In this document: one piece after another, positions 5,724-5,724 of the stretch | Numbering within the stretch: position 1 is the first letter of the stretch | How the letters are laid out: each line of letters starts with the position of its first letter | Assembly (NCBI GenBank): GCA_964487215.1 | Contig: CAZAPU010000049.1 | Location: 1-5,724, forward strand | Direction: 5' to 3' | From: CAG-611 sp964487215 | Lineage (GTDB): Bacteria; Bacillota_I; Bacilli_A; RF39; UBA660 | DNA: 5,724 nt | The notes under the pieces: model-generated | Told to the model about the DNA's origin: nothing | Databases searched by the model: none | What the model saw: the letters and a program-made list of their open reading frames with translations, nothing else | Position numbers and translations under genes: made by a program

Positions 5724-5724
5724 A

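Larger units (their letters stand above)
5414..5724. mobile_element. Left end of an integrated element (prophage, ICE or genomic island), extending past the right edge
   Basis: A tyrosine recombinase gene ends here pointing towards recG, with repeat-rich, low-GC non-coding sequence between its stop and the RNA-like island. Integrase genes usually sit at the extreme end of their element next to the attachment site, so the boundary should lie roughly between 5245 and 5510. I place it after the RNA terminator because integrases of this family often target the 3' ends of RNA genes. The exact core cannot be found without the other end. Element type is unknown since only the integrase fragment is visible. 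Confidence 0.45.

Overview
The window is about three-quarters A+T. It has strong Shine-Dalgarno sites, TAA stops and TGG for tryptophan, with no in-frame TGA. This fits a low-GC Gram-positive (Bacillota/Bacilli-type) bacterium using the standard code. The large secreted glycine-rich and cadherin-like proteins resemble those of uncultured gut Bacilli, but that placement is inference.

Layout, left to right. (1) Positions 2-1216 hold the 3' part of a large surface protein. Its frame is open to the left edge, and it ends in an Ig-like tail plus a glycine-rich (ALK/LTK-type) domain. A perfect A/T-rich hairpin terminator follows. (2) Positions 1338-3182 encode a membrane-anchored exported protein with its own extended -10 promoter: signal peptide, cohesin-like N-terminal domain, four cadherin-like beta-sandwich repeats, one transmembrane helix and a Lys/Glu-rich cytoplasmic tail. 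Its terminator overlaps its stop codon, and the terminator T-tract runs into the next promoter. (3) Positions 3247-5244 encode the DNA repair and fork-remodelling helicase RecG, complete with all motifs. (4) Positions 5245-5510 contain no recognised protein gene. They hold a recG terminator, a strong promoter, a compact GC-rich island (5311-5403, 42 of 93 bases G/C between flanks of roughly 8% and 21%) that looks like a short structured RNA with a GNRA-capped terminator, and then three copies of a TAGATACC/T-type repeat. (5) Positions 5511-5723, minus strand, encode the C-terminal 70 residues of a tyrosine recombinase. This marks the left end of an integrated element extending beyond the right edge.

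The three plus-strand genes appear to be separate transcription units, each with its own terminator; the genes at 1338 and 3247 also have visible promoters. The two surface proteins are functionally unrelated to RecG as far as the sequence shows. The most interesting part is the recG-integrase gap: a probable unidentified small RNA lies at what is probably the chromosomal attachment side of a mobile element, with candidate integrase arm-type sites between them.
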